Of a DNA stretch of 64,000 nucleotides, positions 8,070 to 15,626 are shown piece after piece. Source of the DNA: an uncultured Collinsella sp. (GTDB taxonomy: Bacteria; Actinomycetota; Coriobacteriia; Coriobacteriales; Coriobacteriaceae); assembly GCA_900546825.1 (NCBI GenBank), contig UREE01000001.1:27330-91329 (forward strand), in the 5' to 3' direction. Below the pieces are notes generated by a model. The model was not told the origin of the DNA. It did no database searches and was given only the letters and a program-made list of their open reading frames with translations. Numbering within the stretch: position 1 is the first letter of the stretch; every line of letters begins with the position of its first letter. The position numbers and the translations under genes were made by a program.

Positions 8070-8156
8070 TGGTGCGGGCGAAAGGACTTGAACCTTCATG
8101 GGGTTGCCCCCATACGGACCTGAACCGTACGCGTCTGCCAATTCCGCCACGCCCGC
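8070..8156 (-). tRNA. tRNA-Leu (anticodon CAG)
   Basis: An 87-nt class II tRNA with acceptor GCGGGCG/CGCCCGC, discriminator A and encoded CCA. The anticodon stem-loop ACGGTTCAGGTCCGT gives anticodon CAG, which decodes CUG. The extra arm TGGGGGCAACCCCA and the T-loop TTCAAGT are clear. Confidence 0.95.
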
Positions 8157-8199
8157 GTGCAGGAATTAGAATAACGGAGCGCCACCGCGAACGCAAGAA

Positions 8200-9117
8200 C
8201 TATTTTTGAAAAAGTTTGCAGGCATTTTCCCAAGCGGCATGCGCGATTGTTTCGGCGTCCTCACCAGTGCGATCGATACGGTCGTTAACCAGCGCGTTTG
8301 CCGTAATGGAGATCATTGCGGGCTCGCATTCAAGACCGCGGATGGGCTCCGGAGCCATATACGGGCAATCCGTCTCGAACAAAATTCGATCGAGTGGGGT
8401 TGCCGCAAATGCCTCGCGCACGTCGTCGTTGCGCTTAAAGGTGGCCGCACCACCATAGGCGATATAGCAGCCCAGCTCCACAAAGCGCTCCATCGTGGCG
8501 CGGTCCTCGCCAAAACAGTGCAGCACACAACCGGCCTGGGGCACGCCCACCCCACGAAGCACGTTGTAGGCGTCCACGTGCGAGGTACGCTCCTGGTCCA
8601 TGTCCTCGTGACGCAGATGCAGCTCCACCGGCACGTTACGACGCACGGCAAGCTCGAGCTGGCGCGCCATGCAGTCAATCTGCACGTTATGGGGTGCCGG
8701 CGCGATATCGTCGTCATAGTCCATGTGGTAGTCCAGACCGATTTCGCCAATACCGGCGCACAAAGGGTCATCAAGCGCAGCAACAACCTGCGCGTGAATG
8801 TCGTCGGTATAGTCCGGCGCGCCATACGGATGCACGCCGGCAAGATACTTGATCTGCGGGATATCCTGCATCGGCAGAATTTCGCGCGTCAGCCAGTCGC
8901 TATAGTCCGTCACGCTGCGCTTGTCGGCGATGGGGTCGAAGACCGTCACCAACAGGTCGATGCCTGCCGCCTTGGCACGCACGAGTGTCTCGGGCACATC
9001 CTTGCCCCAGAACGAAAGCAGATGCGCATGTGTGTCGGCAAGCGGTGCCAAGGGCACGGGACAAGCAACCGTCTTCTTTTTCTTGGTAAACGTCACGCGT
9101 TCGGCATTAAGCGTCAT
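8200..9117 (-). CDS. tatD: TatD family metal-dependent hydrolase
   Basis: A 305-residue TIM-barrel hydrolase. Metal ligands are visible in order: DTHAHL near residue 28, GEIGLDYH, ELHLRHED, a histidine in VLHCFGE, and the final aspartate in FETDCPY. TatD proteins act as 3'-5' DNA or RNA exonucleases. The start at 9117 gives MTLNAERVTF and overlaps the end of rsmA by 11 bases, which suggests coupled translation. A longer frame would run deep into rsmA. Gene pairs of tatD and rsmA are common in Gram-positives. Confidence 0.92.
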   Translation of the reverse strand: MTLNAERVTFTKKKKTVACPVPLAPLADTHAHLLSFWGKDVPETLVRAKAAGIDLLVTVFDPIADKRSVTDYSDWLTREILPMQDIPQIKYLAGVHPYGAPDYTDDIHAQVVAALDDPLCAGIGEIGLDYHMDYDDDIAPAPHNVQIDCMARQLELAVRRNVPVELHLRHEDMDQERTSHVDAYNVLRGVGVPQAGCVLHCFGEDRATMERFVELGCYIAYGGAATFKRNDDVREAFAATPLDRILFETDCPYMAPEPIRGLECEPAMISITANALVNDRIDRTGEDAETIAHAAWENACKLFQK

Positions 9118-9967
9118 GGGAAAGCTCCCGAGCCAGGCACACAAAGTCGGCGACGCCGAGCGTCTCGGCGCGCGTGGTGGGCGCGATACCGCAAGCCTCA
9201 AAGGCGGCATCGAGCACGTCCTTGGCAAAGCCGTTGGCGCTCATGGAATTGCGGATGGTCTTGCGACGCTGAGCAAATGCAGCATCAATCACGCGGGCCA
9301 CAAATTCGCGATCGAGTCCTTCGGGCACCACACCGTCAACACGGTCGATACGCACGACGGCCGAGTCCACGTGTGGCGCCGGCATAAAGCAACGCGGCGG
9401 CACCTCAAAGCGACCCGTTACCTGCGCATACAGGCCAAGCTTTGCCGTATAGCCGCCATAGGTCTTGTTGCCCGGCACTGCGGCAATGCGATCGGCAACC
9501 TCCTTTTGCACCATGACGACGGCGCGCTTGAGCGCCGGCATCGTCTGGAATAATTGCAAAATGATCGTCGCCGCCACGTTATAGGGCAAGTTCGCGACAA
9601 ATACCGTCGGCTCACCGCCCGCAGCCTGCTCAATCTGCCCCGGCGTCACCTTGAGCGCGTCGCCCATGATAAAGCGGAAGTTGGCATAGTCGGCGGCGTG
9701 GGCATCGAGCACCGGCTCAAGCTCGGAATCGGCCTCAATGGACGTAACGCACGCCGCTTCCTGCAGCAACGCAAGTGTCAACGTACCGCAACCTGGACCC
9801 ACCTCGAGTACGCGCTCGTCACCTGCAAGCTCGGTAAGCTCGCAGATACGTTCGATCACATGGTTGTCGATCAGGAAGTTCTGGCCCAGGCGATGCTTGG
9901 TCGCAAGGCCAAACTCCTCCAGCAGCTCCCTTGTTGCCGTGGGGTTTGCCAAAGGCGAAGTTGTCAT
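9107..9967 (-). CDS. rsmA: 16S rRNA dimethyladenosine transferase
   Basis: RsmA (KsgA) dimethylates two adjacent adenosines near the 3' end of 16S rRNA during small-subunit assembly. The 286-residue protein has the N-terminal KHRLGQNFLID, the SAM-binding loop LEVGPGCGTLT, the acidic IEADSEL for the SAM ribose, and the catalytic NLPYNVA. The start follows TAAGGAGGCAACT. It stands after the metG terminator and overlaps tatD, so rsmA-tatD form a two-gene unit. Confidence 0.97.
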   Translation of the reverse strand: MTTSPLANPTATRELLEEFGLATKHRLGQNFLIDNHVIERICELTELAGDERVLEVGPGCGTLTLALLQEAACVTSIEADSELEPVLDAHAADYANFRFIMGDALKVTPGQIEQAAGGEPTVFVANLPYNVAATIILQLFQTMPALKRAVVMVQKEVADRIAAVPGNKTYGGYTAKLGLYAQVTGRFEVPPRCFMPAPHVDSAVVRIDRVDGVVPEGLDREFVARVIDAAFAQRRKTIRNSMSANGFAKDVLDAAFEACGIAPTTRAETLGVADFVCLARELSHDA

Positions 9968-10000
9968 AGTTGCCTCCTTAGCATGATGGCGGCGTCTTGA

Positions 10001-10036
10001 AACAAAAGGGCATGGACCGTTGCGGCCATGCCCTTA
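10001..10036 (-). terminator. Terminator of metG
   Basis: On the minus strand AAGGGCATGG, loop of about ten bases, CCATGCCCTT, then TTGTTT. It separates metG from rsmA, so the two are probably separate transcripts. Confidence 0.8.
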
Positions 10037-10074
10037 CATCTAAACAGCAAATTGCCGATATGGCGCGCGGCGTC

Positions 10075-11676
10075 TTAGCCCAGACGCGGGAACAGCGGCT
10101 CACCCTTCTCGACGGGCTGACCACCGGCAAGCAGGCCCCAAGCGCAAATGCCCTTGAGGTCGTCGCTCGCGGCCTCGTCCTCGCAGGACAGGCGGCGCAG
10201 GGCTTCGGCAGAGGTCTGAGGCATGAGCGGCATCAGCAGGTGAGCGGCAATGCGGATGGCCTCGAGCAGGTTGTAGATCACAAATGCCAGCTCGTCAGCC
10301 TTAGCCTCATCCTTGGCAAGCGCCCAAGGCTCGGAGTCCTCGATGTAGTGGTTGGCGGCGTGGATGAGCTCCATAACCTCGTCCTTGGCTCCGCCGTAAT
10401 CGAGCACGTCCATCTTGGCCATGTAGCGCTCGACCAGGCCGTCGGCGATCTTTGCCAGCGGGTTGTCGAACGCATCGAACGATGCGGGCTTGGCGGGCGC
10501 GCAGCCGTCAAAGTACTTGCCGCTCATGTTGAGCGAACGCGAGATGAGGTTGCCCCAGCTGTTGGCCAGGTCGGCGTTGTAGACCTGCTCCATGCGATCG
10601 AAGCTGATGGCGCCGTCGGTGCCGGGGACGACGTCGGTCATAAAGTAGTAGCGATAGCCCTCGACGCCCAGCATGTCGATAACGTCCTGCGGAGCGATAG
10701 CGTTGCCGCGGCTCTTGGACATCTTCTCGGCCTTGCCGGTCTCGGCATTGCGCACGGTCAGGAAGCCGTGGGCAAAAACGTGCTCGGGCAGGGCCTCGCC
10801 GATGGCCATGAGCATGGCGGGCCAAATGACGCAGTGGAAGCGGATGATGTCCTTACCCACGATGTGGAACTGCGCGGGCCAGCGATAGGCCAGCTCGGCA
10901 CGCGCCTCGTCGGTATCGACACCGTAGCCGACGGCCGTCATATAGTTGAGCAGCGCATCGAACCACACGTAGGTCACGTGGCCCTCGTCAAACGGGACCT
11001 GAATGCCCCAGTCAAAGCTCGTGCGGCTCACGGAAAGGTCGTTAAGGCCGCCCTCGACAAAGCTGCGCACCTCGTTCATGCGGAACGCAGGCTCGACAAA
11101 GTCAGGATGCTCGTCATAGAGCTTGAGCAGCTTGTCCTGGAAGGCGGAAAGCTTAAAGAAGTAGGACTCCTCCTGCACGCGCTCAAGCGGACGGTGGCAG
11201 TCGGGGCACAGGTGCTGGCCGACGCTGCCGTACTCCTCGTCGCCCTTCTGGACCTGCGTATCGGTGAAGTAGGTCTCGTCAGGCACGCAATACCAGCCGT
11301 CGTAGCTGCCCTTATACAGGTAACCGGACTCCTTCATGCGCTCCCACAGGTACTGCACGGCATGATGCTGGCGCGGCTCGGTGGTGCGGATGAAGTCGTC
11401 GTTGGAAATCTCGAGCTTGCTCCAAAGCTCCTTGAAGTGCGGGGCCTGGCTGTCGGTCCACTCCTGCGGCGTCATACCATGCTTGGCTGCGGCCTCGGCG
11501 ACCTTCTCGCCGTGCTCGTCCATGCCGGTCAGGAACTTGACGTTATAGCCGGCGGAGCGGCGATAGCGAGCCTGAACGTCGGCGATGATGGTGGAATAAG
11601 CCGTGCCCAGGTGCGGATCGGCGTTGACGTAGTAGATGGGCGTCGTGATAAAGAACGAAGGCTTGCTTTGATCCAT
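10075..11676 (-). CDS. metG: Methionyl-tRNA synthetase
   Basis: Charges elongator and initiator tRNA-Met. The class I signatures are PHLGTAYS (HIGH box) near residue 21 and KMSKSRGN near residue 320. The insert carries one CPDC knuckle (LCPDCHRP). At 533 residues it is the short form: the C-terminal EMAP/Trbp-like tRNA-binding and dimer domain of about 110 residues seen in many bacteria is absent, and no separate copy lies nearby. ATG follows GGAGGACAAACCCC. It lies 69 bases after rsmI on the same strand and ends at a terminator. Confidence 0.96.
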   Translation of the reverse strand: MDQSKPSFFITTPIYYVNADPHLGTAYSTIIADVQARYRRSAGYNVKFLTGMDEHGEKVAEAAAKHGMTPQEWTDSQAPHFKELWSKLEISNDDFIRTTEPRQHHAVQYLWERMKESGYLYKGSYDGWYCVPDETYFTDTQVQKGDEEYGSVGQHLCPDCHRPLERVQEESYFFKLSAFQDKLLKLYDEHPDFVEPAFRMNEVRSFVEGGLNDLSVSRTSFDWGIQVPFDEGHVTYVWFDALLNYMTAVGYGVDTDEARAELAYRWPAQFHIVGKDIIRFHCVIWPAMLMAIGEALPEHVFAHGFLTVRNAETGKAEKMSKSRGNAIAPQDVIDMLGVEGYRYYFMTDVVPGTDGAISFDRMEQVYNADLANSWGNLISRSLNMSGKYFDGCAPAKPASFDAFDNPLAKIADGLVERYMAKMDVLDYGGAKDEVMELIHAANHYIEDSEPWALAKDEAKADELAFVIYNLLEAIRIAAHLLMPLMPQTSAEALRRLSCEDEAASDDLKGICAWGLLAGGQPVEKGEPLFPRLG

Positions 11677-11745
11677 GGGGTTTGTCCTCCAGAAAAACGT
11701 TGCATACAGGGGATGATTCTAGCGCAAGGGCTGGATATCCTCCAT

Positions 11746-12624
11746 CTATTGCATATCGAGCACCATGGCATAGACATCGCGCTTGCGGCGCGAATACTTC
11801 TGAGACAGGCGCTTGGCCACCGCAGAGGCGGGCTCCCCCTCCTCGAGTGCGGCGCGGATATCCTCGCGCAGGGCCTCATCGGGATCCGCTGCCGCGGCGC
11901 CAACCGGCACGATGCCGACATCCTCGTCCTCGCTCGGCGGCGCGATGACCAGCGCAATCTCGCCCTTTACCTCGCCGCGAGCACGCAGCTCTTCGGCGAG
12001 CTGGGCGGCGGGCCCGCGCAAGACCTCCTCGTGCAGCTTGGTGAGTTCGCGGCAGACGGCAACCTCACGCTGGGGAAAGACCTCCGCCACGGCCTCGAGC
12101 GTCGCCACGATGCGATGTGGAGACTCGTAGAAGATGAGTGCGCCGGGCACCACGGCAAGGCGCTGCAAACGACGCACGCGGTCGCCGTGCTTTCGGCCCA
12201 AAAAGCCCTCGAAGAAAAAATGCTCACAGGGAATGCCGGACGAAACGAGCGCCGTGACGCAAGCAGAGGGCCCGGGGATAACTTCGACGGGCACATCGGC
12301 CTCACGTGCCGCCTCGACCAGCGCCTGGCCGGGATCGGACACGCTCGGCATGCCGGCGTCCGAGGCAAAGGCGAGGGTCTCCCCCGCCAGCAGACGGTCG
12401 ACCAGGCCGGCGGCGCGGCTGGCGATCACATTCTCGTCGCAACGGACAAGCGGCTTGGAAATTCCCAGGTGCATCAGCAGCTTTGACGTCACACGCGTGT
12501 CTTCGCAGCAAATGGCATCGGCGGCGGCAAACGCCTCGCCAACGCGCGGGGACAGGTCGCCCAGGTTACCGATGGGCGTGCCGACCACATAGAGTTTGCC
12601 CGTGTGGGCGCTGTTTTGCGTCAT
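11746..12624 (-). CDS. rsmI: 16S rRNA cytidine-1402 2'-O-methyltransferase
   Basis: RsmI methylates the ribose of C1402 in the decoding centre. The 292-residue protein has the tetrapyrrole-methylase fold: GTPIGNLGDLS at the start, DTRVTSKLL, FASDAGMPSVSDPG, and VIPGPSACVTAL, which line the SAM and RNA sites. A C-terminal helical tail (SQKYSRRKRDVYAMVL) fits the family. ATG follows AGGTTGAT only 6 bases after the GH5-like gene, so both are in one operon upstream of metG. Confidence 0.96.
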   Translation of the reverse strand: MTQNSAHTGKLYVVGTPIGNLGDLSPRVGEAFAAADAICCEDTRVTSKLLMHLGISKPLVRCDENVIASRAAGLVDRLLAGETLAFASDAGMPSVSDPGQALVEAAREADVPVEVIPGPSACVTALVSSGIPCEHFFFEGFLGRKHGDRVRRLQRLAVVPGALIFYESPHRIVATLEAVAEVFPQREVAVCRELTKLHEEVLRGPAAQLAEELRARGEVKGEIALVIAPPSEDEDVGIVPVGAAAADPDEALREDIRAALEEGEPASAVAKRLSQKYSRRKRDVYAMVLDMQ

Positions 12625-12630
12625 ATCAAC

Positions 12631-13692
12631 CTATTCAATCATGCCGCGTTCGAGCGTACCGAGCGCCGCGCGAGCGTCCCATGCTGCAATGCGCTTCTCG
12701 GTCTTCCACGTTTGGAAGAACCAACCGGCAGCCGGCGCAAACGAAGCCAGCTGGTTGGCGATAAACACGCGCTCGTAGGCATTGCGGCCCTCGGGCGTAA
12801 CCGACGAGTTGGCAAAGATCGCCGCACCCGACCATTCGCCCACCAGCACGGGGAACCCAGTCGAAATCGCTTCTTTAAGCTCGCGCTTGTTACGCGAAAT
12901 CGCCGTCGTCAGCCCGCGAGGGCTCGTGATGTCGAGCGCATACTCGTCGCGGTAATGGTACAGGTGAAGATCCATGTAGACGTTCTTGTACTTGGCGCCG
13001 CGCATAAAATGCTTCCACTCGCTGGGATGCCCCGACGACGAGAAGACGACGATCTTATCCTCGGGCATATACGAACGGACGAGCTCGTAGGCATCGCGAT
13101 AGAAATTGCGCAGGTAGTGAGCAGGAATGCCATCCGTCATGGTGAAGAGGCTCTTGCGAACGCTCATCTGCGGCGTGTCCAGCAGCTCAATGCCCAGCAG
13201 GCTCTCGGCCTCGCCATAGCGATCGGCCAAGCGCTCGAGCACGTCGAGTGCGACATGACGGCCGTTGGTGGACGAATGCCACTCGGCAACAGCCTCCGGC
13301 GTGGTGGGCGAATCGTTGGAATCGCCCTGGCCACCGGGCACGGTTGCCAGATCGAGCAGCACGCGGATGTCGTACTTGGCAGCCCACTCAATTGCGCGGT
13401 CGATGTAATCGACAACCGATATGTAGGAGGCATCGGACTCCTGTGAGCCAAAGGCATACCAGGGCACCGGCAGACGCACGGCATTGAGACCGATCTGCGC
13501 CATGCGGCGAAAATCGTCCTCGCTCACAAACGTCTCGTAATGGCGGCGCATGCGCTCGTTATAGGCGGCGGTACCCATGGCCTCCTGTAGCTCAGCCGCG
13601 TTGGATGCACCGGTCGCCGCGTACAGCGACGGGGTCACCCAGGGCTCGGGAATAAACCAGCCAGAGAGATTAACGCCGAGTATCCTCTCCAT
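12631..13692 (-). CDS. GH5-like (exo-beta-glucanase fold) protein, acid/base residue apparently lost
   Basis: A 353-residue cytoplasmic protein without signal peptide, with the layout of family 5 exo-glucanases: GVNLSGWFIPEPW, GLNAVRLPVPWYAFG, LLDLATVPGGQ, MDLHLYHYRDEYA, and the nucleophile region FPVLVGEWSGA. In active members the acid/base glutamate sits in a strictly kept NEP motif after G-I-E-L-L. Here the matching stretch reads GIELLDTP, so the catalytic Glu is Thr and the preceding Asn is Asp. It is either a pseudoenzyme or works by another mechanism. ATG at 13692 follows AAGGGGGCAGTG. It is the first gene before rsmI. Confidence 0.8.
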   Translation of the reverse strand: MERILGVNLSGWFIPEPWVTPSLYAATGASNAAELQEAMGTAAYNERMRRHYETFVSEDDFRRMAQIGLNAVRLPVPWYAFGSQESDASYISVVDYIDRAIEWAAKYDIRVLLDLATVPGGQGDSNDSPTTPEAVAEWHSSTNGRHVALDVLERLADRYGEAESLLGIELLDTPQMSVRKSLFTMTDGIPAHYLRNFYRDAYELVRSYMPEDKIVVFSSSGHPSEWKHFMRGAKYKNVYMDLHLYHYRDEYALDITSPRGLTTAISRNKRELKEAISTGFPVLVGEWSGAAIFANSSVTPEGRNAYERVFIANQLASFAPAAGWFFQTWKTEKRIAAWDARAALGTLERGMIE

Positions 13693-13886
13693 CACTGCCC
13701 CCTTCGGATCATGCAGGTCGAACCCGCATCGTATTGCGTAGGATAAGTATCGTTTTGAGTATACCCGCGTGTGCGGACAGGCGACCGAACGGTCTGCAAA
13801 GTGACGCGAAAGTGGGAGGAACGTCTGGGAGCAGACGGACTCGGAATGGCGCGACGAGGTGTGTACGCGCGCCGGAGGCAGGCACC

Positions 13887-13932
13887 GGAAAGTGTGTCCC
13901 GTTCTGAGCCCTTATTCTGGGACGCAGTTTCC
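13887..13932. repeat. Intergenic hairpin with GGAAA/TTTCC arms
   Basis: GGAAAGTGTGTCCC and GGGACGCAGTTTCC pair with two mismatches around a loop containing GTTCTGAGCCC. It lies between the promoter side of the GH5-like gene and the tRNA-Phe terminator. Only one copy is in this window. The rest of 13693-13946 shows no gene. Confidence 0.45.
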
Positions 13933-13946
13933 GCAGAACCCTACAT

Positions 13947-13977
13947 AAAAGAAAAGGACCCCTTTGCAGAGGTCCTA
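13947..13977 (-). terminator. Terminator of tRNA-Phe
   Basis: On the minus strand AGGACC, a short asymmetric loop, GGGTCCTTTTCTTTT, 12 bases past the tRNA. Confidence 0.75.
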
Positions 13978-13989
13978 GTCAATTCAAGG

Positions 13990-14062
<73 letters not shown>

Positions 14063-14185
14063 ATTTGAGGTGTGCCTTGTTTCAAGGCTTGATTAGTATA
14101 ACCAAGGACGCGTTCCGGTCAACCGAGAATTTCAAAAAAGTTTTTGAGCACAGCCTCGGTTCTTTAAATCGGCACGTCAGAGGCA

Positions 14186-14473
14186 TCAGCCGGCAGCAAG
14201 AAGTTTTTCGCTCAGAGCCGCACGGGCAAACTCACTTGGCGTCATCCCCTCGGCAGCCGCCCGTCGACGAATGGCCTCCTTCATTCCCAGAGGAATCTTG
14301 ACCGACAGCGTTGCCGTCCCCTCACCTGAGAGTGGGGGCCGTCCATGCACGATCCCACCAACGGTGTGTTCGCCATCCGGAAACTCTCCGCGCTCGTACG
14401 ACTCGCACCACGCGTCAATCATTTCATCCGTTACAACCTGACCATTAGCGGCCGTATACGTCTTGCCCATCAT
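14186..14473 (-). CDS. Ribbon-helix-helix antitoxin-like protein
   Basis: A 95-residue protein. Its C-terminal half (TLSVKIPLGMKEAIRRRAAA, then GMTPSEFARAALSEKLL) looks like a CopG/RHH DNA-binding domain; the N-terminal half has no named motif and could bind the toxin. It follows a toxin-like frame. The stop codon that toxin would use if its frame were intact overlaps this ATG as ATGA, the usual layout of a coupled type II toxin-antitoxin operon. It ends about 125 bases before tRNA-Phe. Confidence 0.7.
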   Translation of the reverse strand: MMGKTYTAANGQVVTDEMIDAWCESYERGEFPDGEHTVGGIVHGRPPLSGEGTATLSVKIPLGMKEAIRRRAAAEGMTPSEFARAALSEKLLAAG

Positions 14474-14735
14474 CGACCCCTTTGCCGAGCCCGTTCAATC
14501 TCCTGCCAAAATTTCTTCTGGACTGGAGACAAGGCATGAATGATAAGCCCCCACGGACAAGCTCGACCGCGACAAGCTCCACGCTTCGTCCGTCTGGGAG
14601 CCATCCAATCGCAAGCCATCTCGGCGGCTCGTCCTTCGGCTCGCGACGAATGCACTCAGTAACCGCAAGCCAAGCGCTAAGCACCTGCTTTTCCGTCAGG
14701 TGCTTTTTAGCGTTGGGATGGATCTCAACATCCAT
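14445..14735 (-). pseudogene. Frameshifted toxin-like gene (partner of the RHH protein)
   Basis: ATG at 14735 follows GGAGGAGAAGATGC and starts MDVEIHPNAKKHLTEKQ. The frame then reads VELVAVELVRGGL and switches to an unrelated tail. Moving one base at a run of five G on the coding strand (14548-14552) restores a natural ending: GLIIHALSPVQKKFWQEIE, then a stop at 14470-14472 that overlaps the antitoxin start as ATGA. So one base appears to be missing in a homopolymer. It is either an inactivated toxin, a phase-variable site, or a sequencing error. The HALSP-like ending resembles small toxins that pair with RHH or BrnA-type antitoxins; the family is not certain. Confidence 0.6.
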
Positions 14736-14793
14736 GCATCTTCTCCTCCATCTTACCCAATTTCGTATGACGAAAGTCCGCTGTCGCCAATTC

Positions 14794-15153
14794 TTAAGCC
14801 GGCACGCGTTGGAGAGCAGGGGTCGAAACAATGATTGAAGAACGCTCTAGTACGGCCCAGGCGCCGGGGCAGGAGCACATACGCCAGGGACGTACGTTTT
14901 CGTAGCATACGAGGACATAGCCACGTGCATCGATAAAGGCGATATCGATGGGATAGGCCATAAAACACGTATGGACCGAAGAGCAGCGTGGAAATGCCAT
15001 GACGAGCGGCAGACCGTTGGCGGCAACCGGACACCGTCCCAGCATGCCGCGCAGGCGCACGGCAAACGACTCCGCCACCGCAAACTCGGCCGGCGTCCAG
15101 CCCAGCCTATTGAGTGCCCGCGCGTAGGCGATGTAGGACGAGACCGCGGTCAC
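14794..15153 (-). CDS. DUF192 family protein at the end of the Tad operon
   Basis: About 119 residues. The DUF192 pattern is visible: FAVRLRGMLGR, then PLVMAFPRCSSVHTCFMAYP, then IDIAFIDARGYVLVCYENVR. The function of the family is unknown; members often sit in or near Tad pilus loci. Here the GTG at 15153 overlaps the stop of the preceding TadE-like gene as GTGA, which makes it the last gene of the pilus operon. An ATG at 15174 is the alternative start. No signal peptide is evident, so it probably acts in the cytoplasm. Confidence 0.75.
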   Translation of the reverse strand: MTAVSSYIAYARALNRLGWTPAEFAVAESFAVRLRGMLGRCPVAANGLPLVMAFPRCSSVHTCFMAYPIDIAFIDARGYVLVCYENVRPWRMCSCPGAWAVLERSSIIVSTPALQRVPA

Positions 15154-15626
15154 ATGACCACCCCCGGACGCCATGGATCGACCGTCACCGCGCGCTCGTG
15201 CGACAACGTTGTCGGCGCCCCCAGCGGAACGCCAGCGATGCTGAGAGAAGTCGGCCACGGCTCATAGTGCATGGTGCAGGTGTAGGTCCTAAACGTACCG
15301 GATAGGGAGAGCAGGCCACCATCCGATGCCTCCGCGCCTTGCTCGCTCGACACTTCGATCTGCAAGTCATAGCCTTCCATGGCATTCAGAATTTGAGTCC
15401 GGACCGTCGCCGAGGCATCGACAGAGCTTTCGTCGCCCTCCCCGCTCGGCGCCACGGCGTGCGCCAACACGATGTCGGGCACCACGCGGTCGAAGCGCGC
15501 GACAGCGCTGGCATAGATCATGACGTTGTATACGATGAGTGCCAGCACCAGCAAAACGGGCGTAACCACTGCTATCTCCACCGTCGCTTGGGCGCGCTCC
15601 TCGCGCAGACGCATGCGGATACTCAT
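15150..15626 (-). CDS. TadE-like pseudopilin
   Basis: A 158-residue minor pilin. The N-terminus has EERAQATVEIAVVTPVLLVL, a type III prepilin-like signal: a charged leader, the cleavage and assembly Glu, and a hydrophobic helix. A periplasm-side or surface domain follows, with two cysteines that could pair (YTCTMHYEPW and others). ATG at 15626 overlaps the TAA stop of the large upstream gene by one base, so translation is coupled. It likely initiates or caps the Flp pilus. Confidence 0.82.
   Translation of the reverse strand: MSIRMRLREERAQATVEIAVVTPVLLVLALIVYNVMIYASAVARFDRVVPDIVLAHAVAPSGEGDESSVDASATVRTQILNAMEGYDLQIEVSSEQGAEASDGGLLSLSGTFRTYTCTMHYEPWPTSLSIAGVPLGAPTTLSHERAVTVDPWRPGVVM

Noticed and set aside
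7740..8150. 136-residue minus-strand frame across tRNA-Leu and the repeat element
   Set aside because: It is made of tRNA, terminator and repeat-core sequence read as protein; the same kind of frame occurs at the tRNA-Arg element.
9997..12486. 829-residue plus-strand frame
   Set aside because: It runs antisense through metG and rsmI, which are certain genes. Its His- and Arg-rich composition is the usual shadow of high-GC coding DNA.
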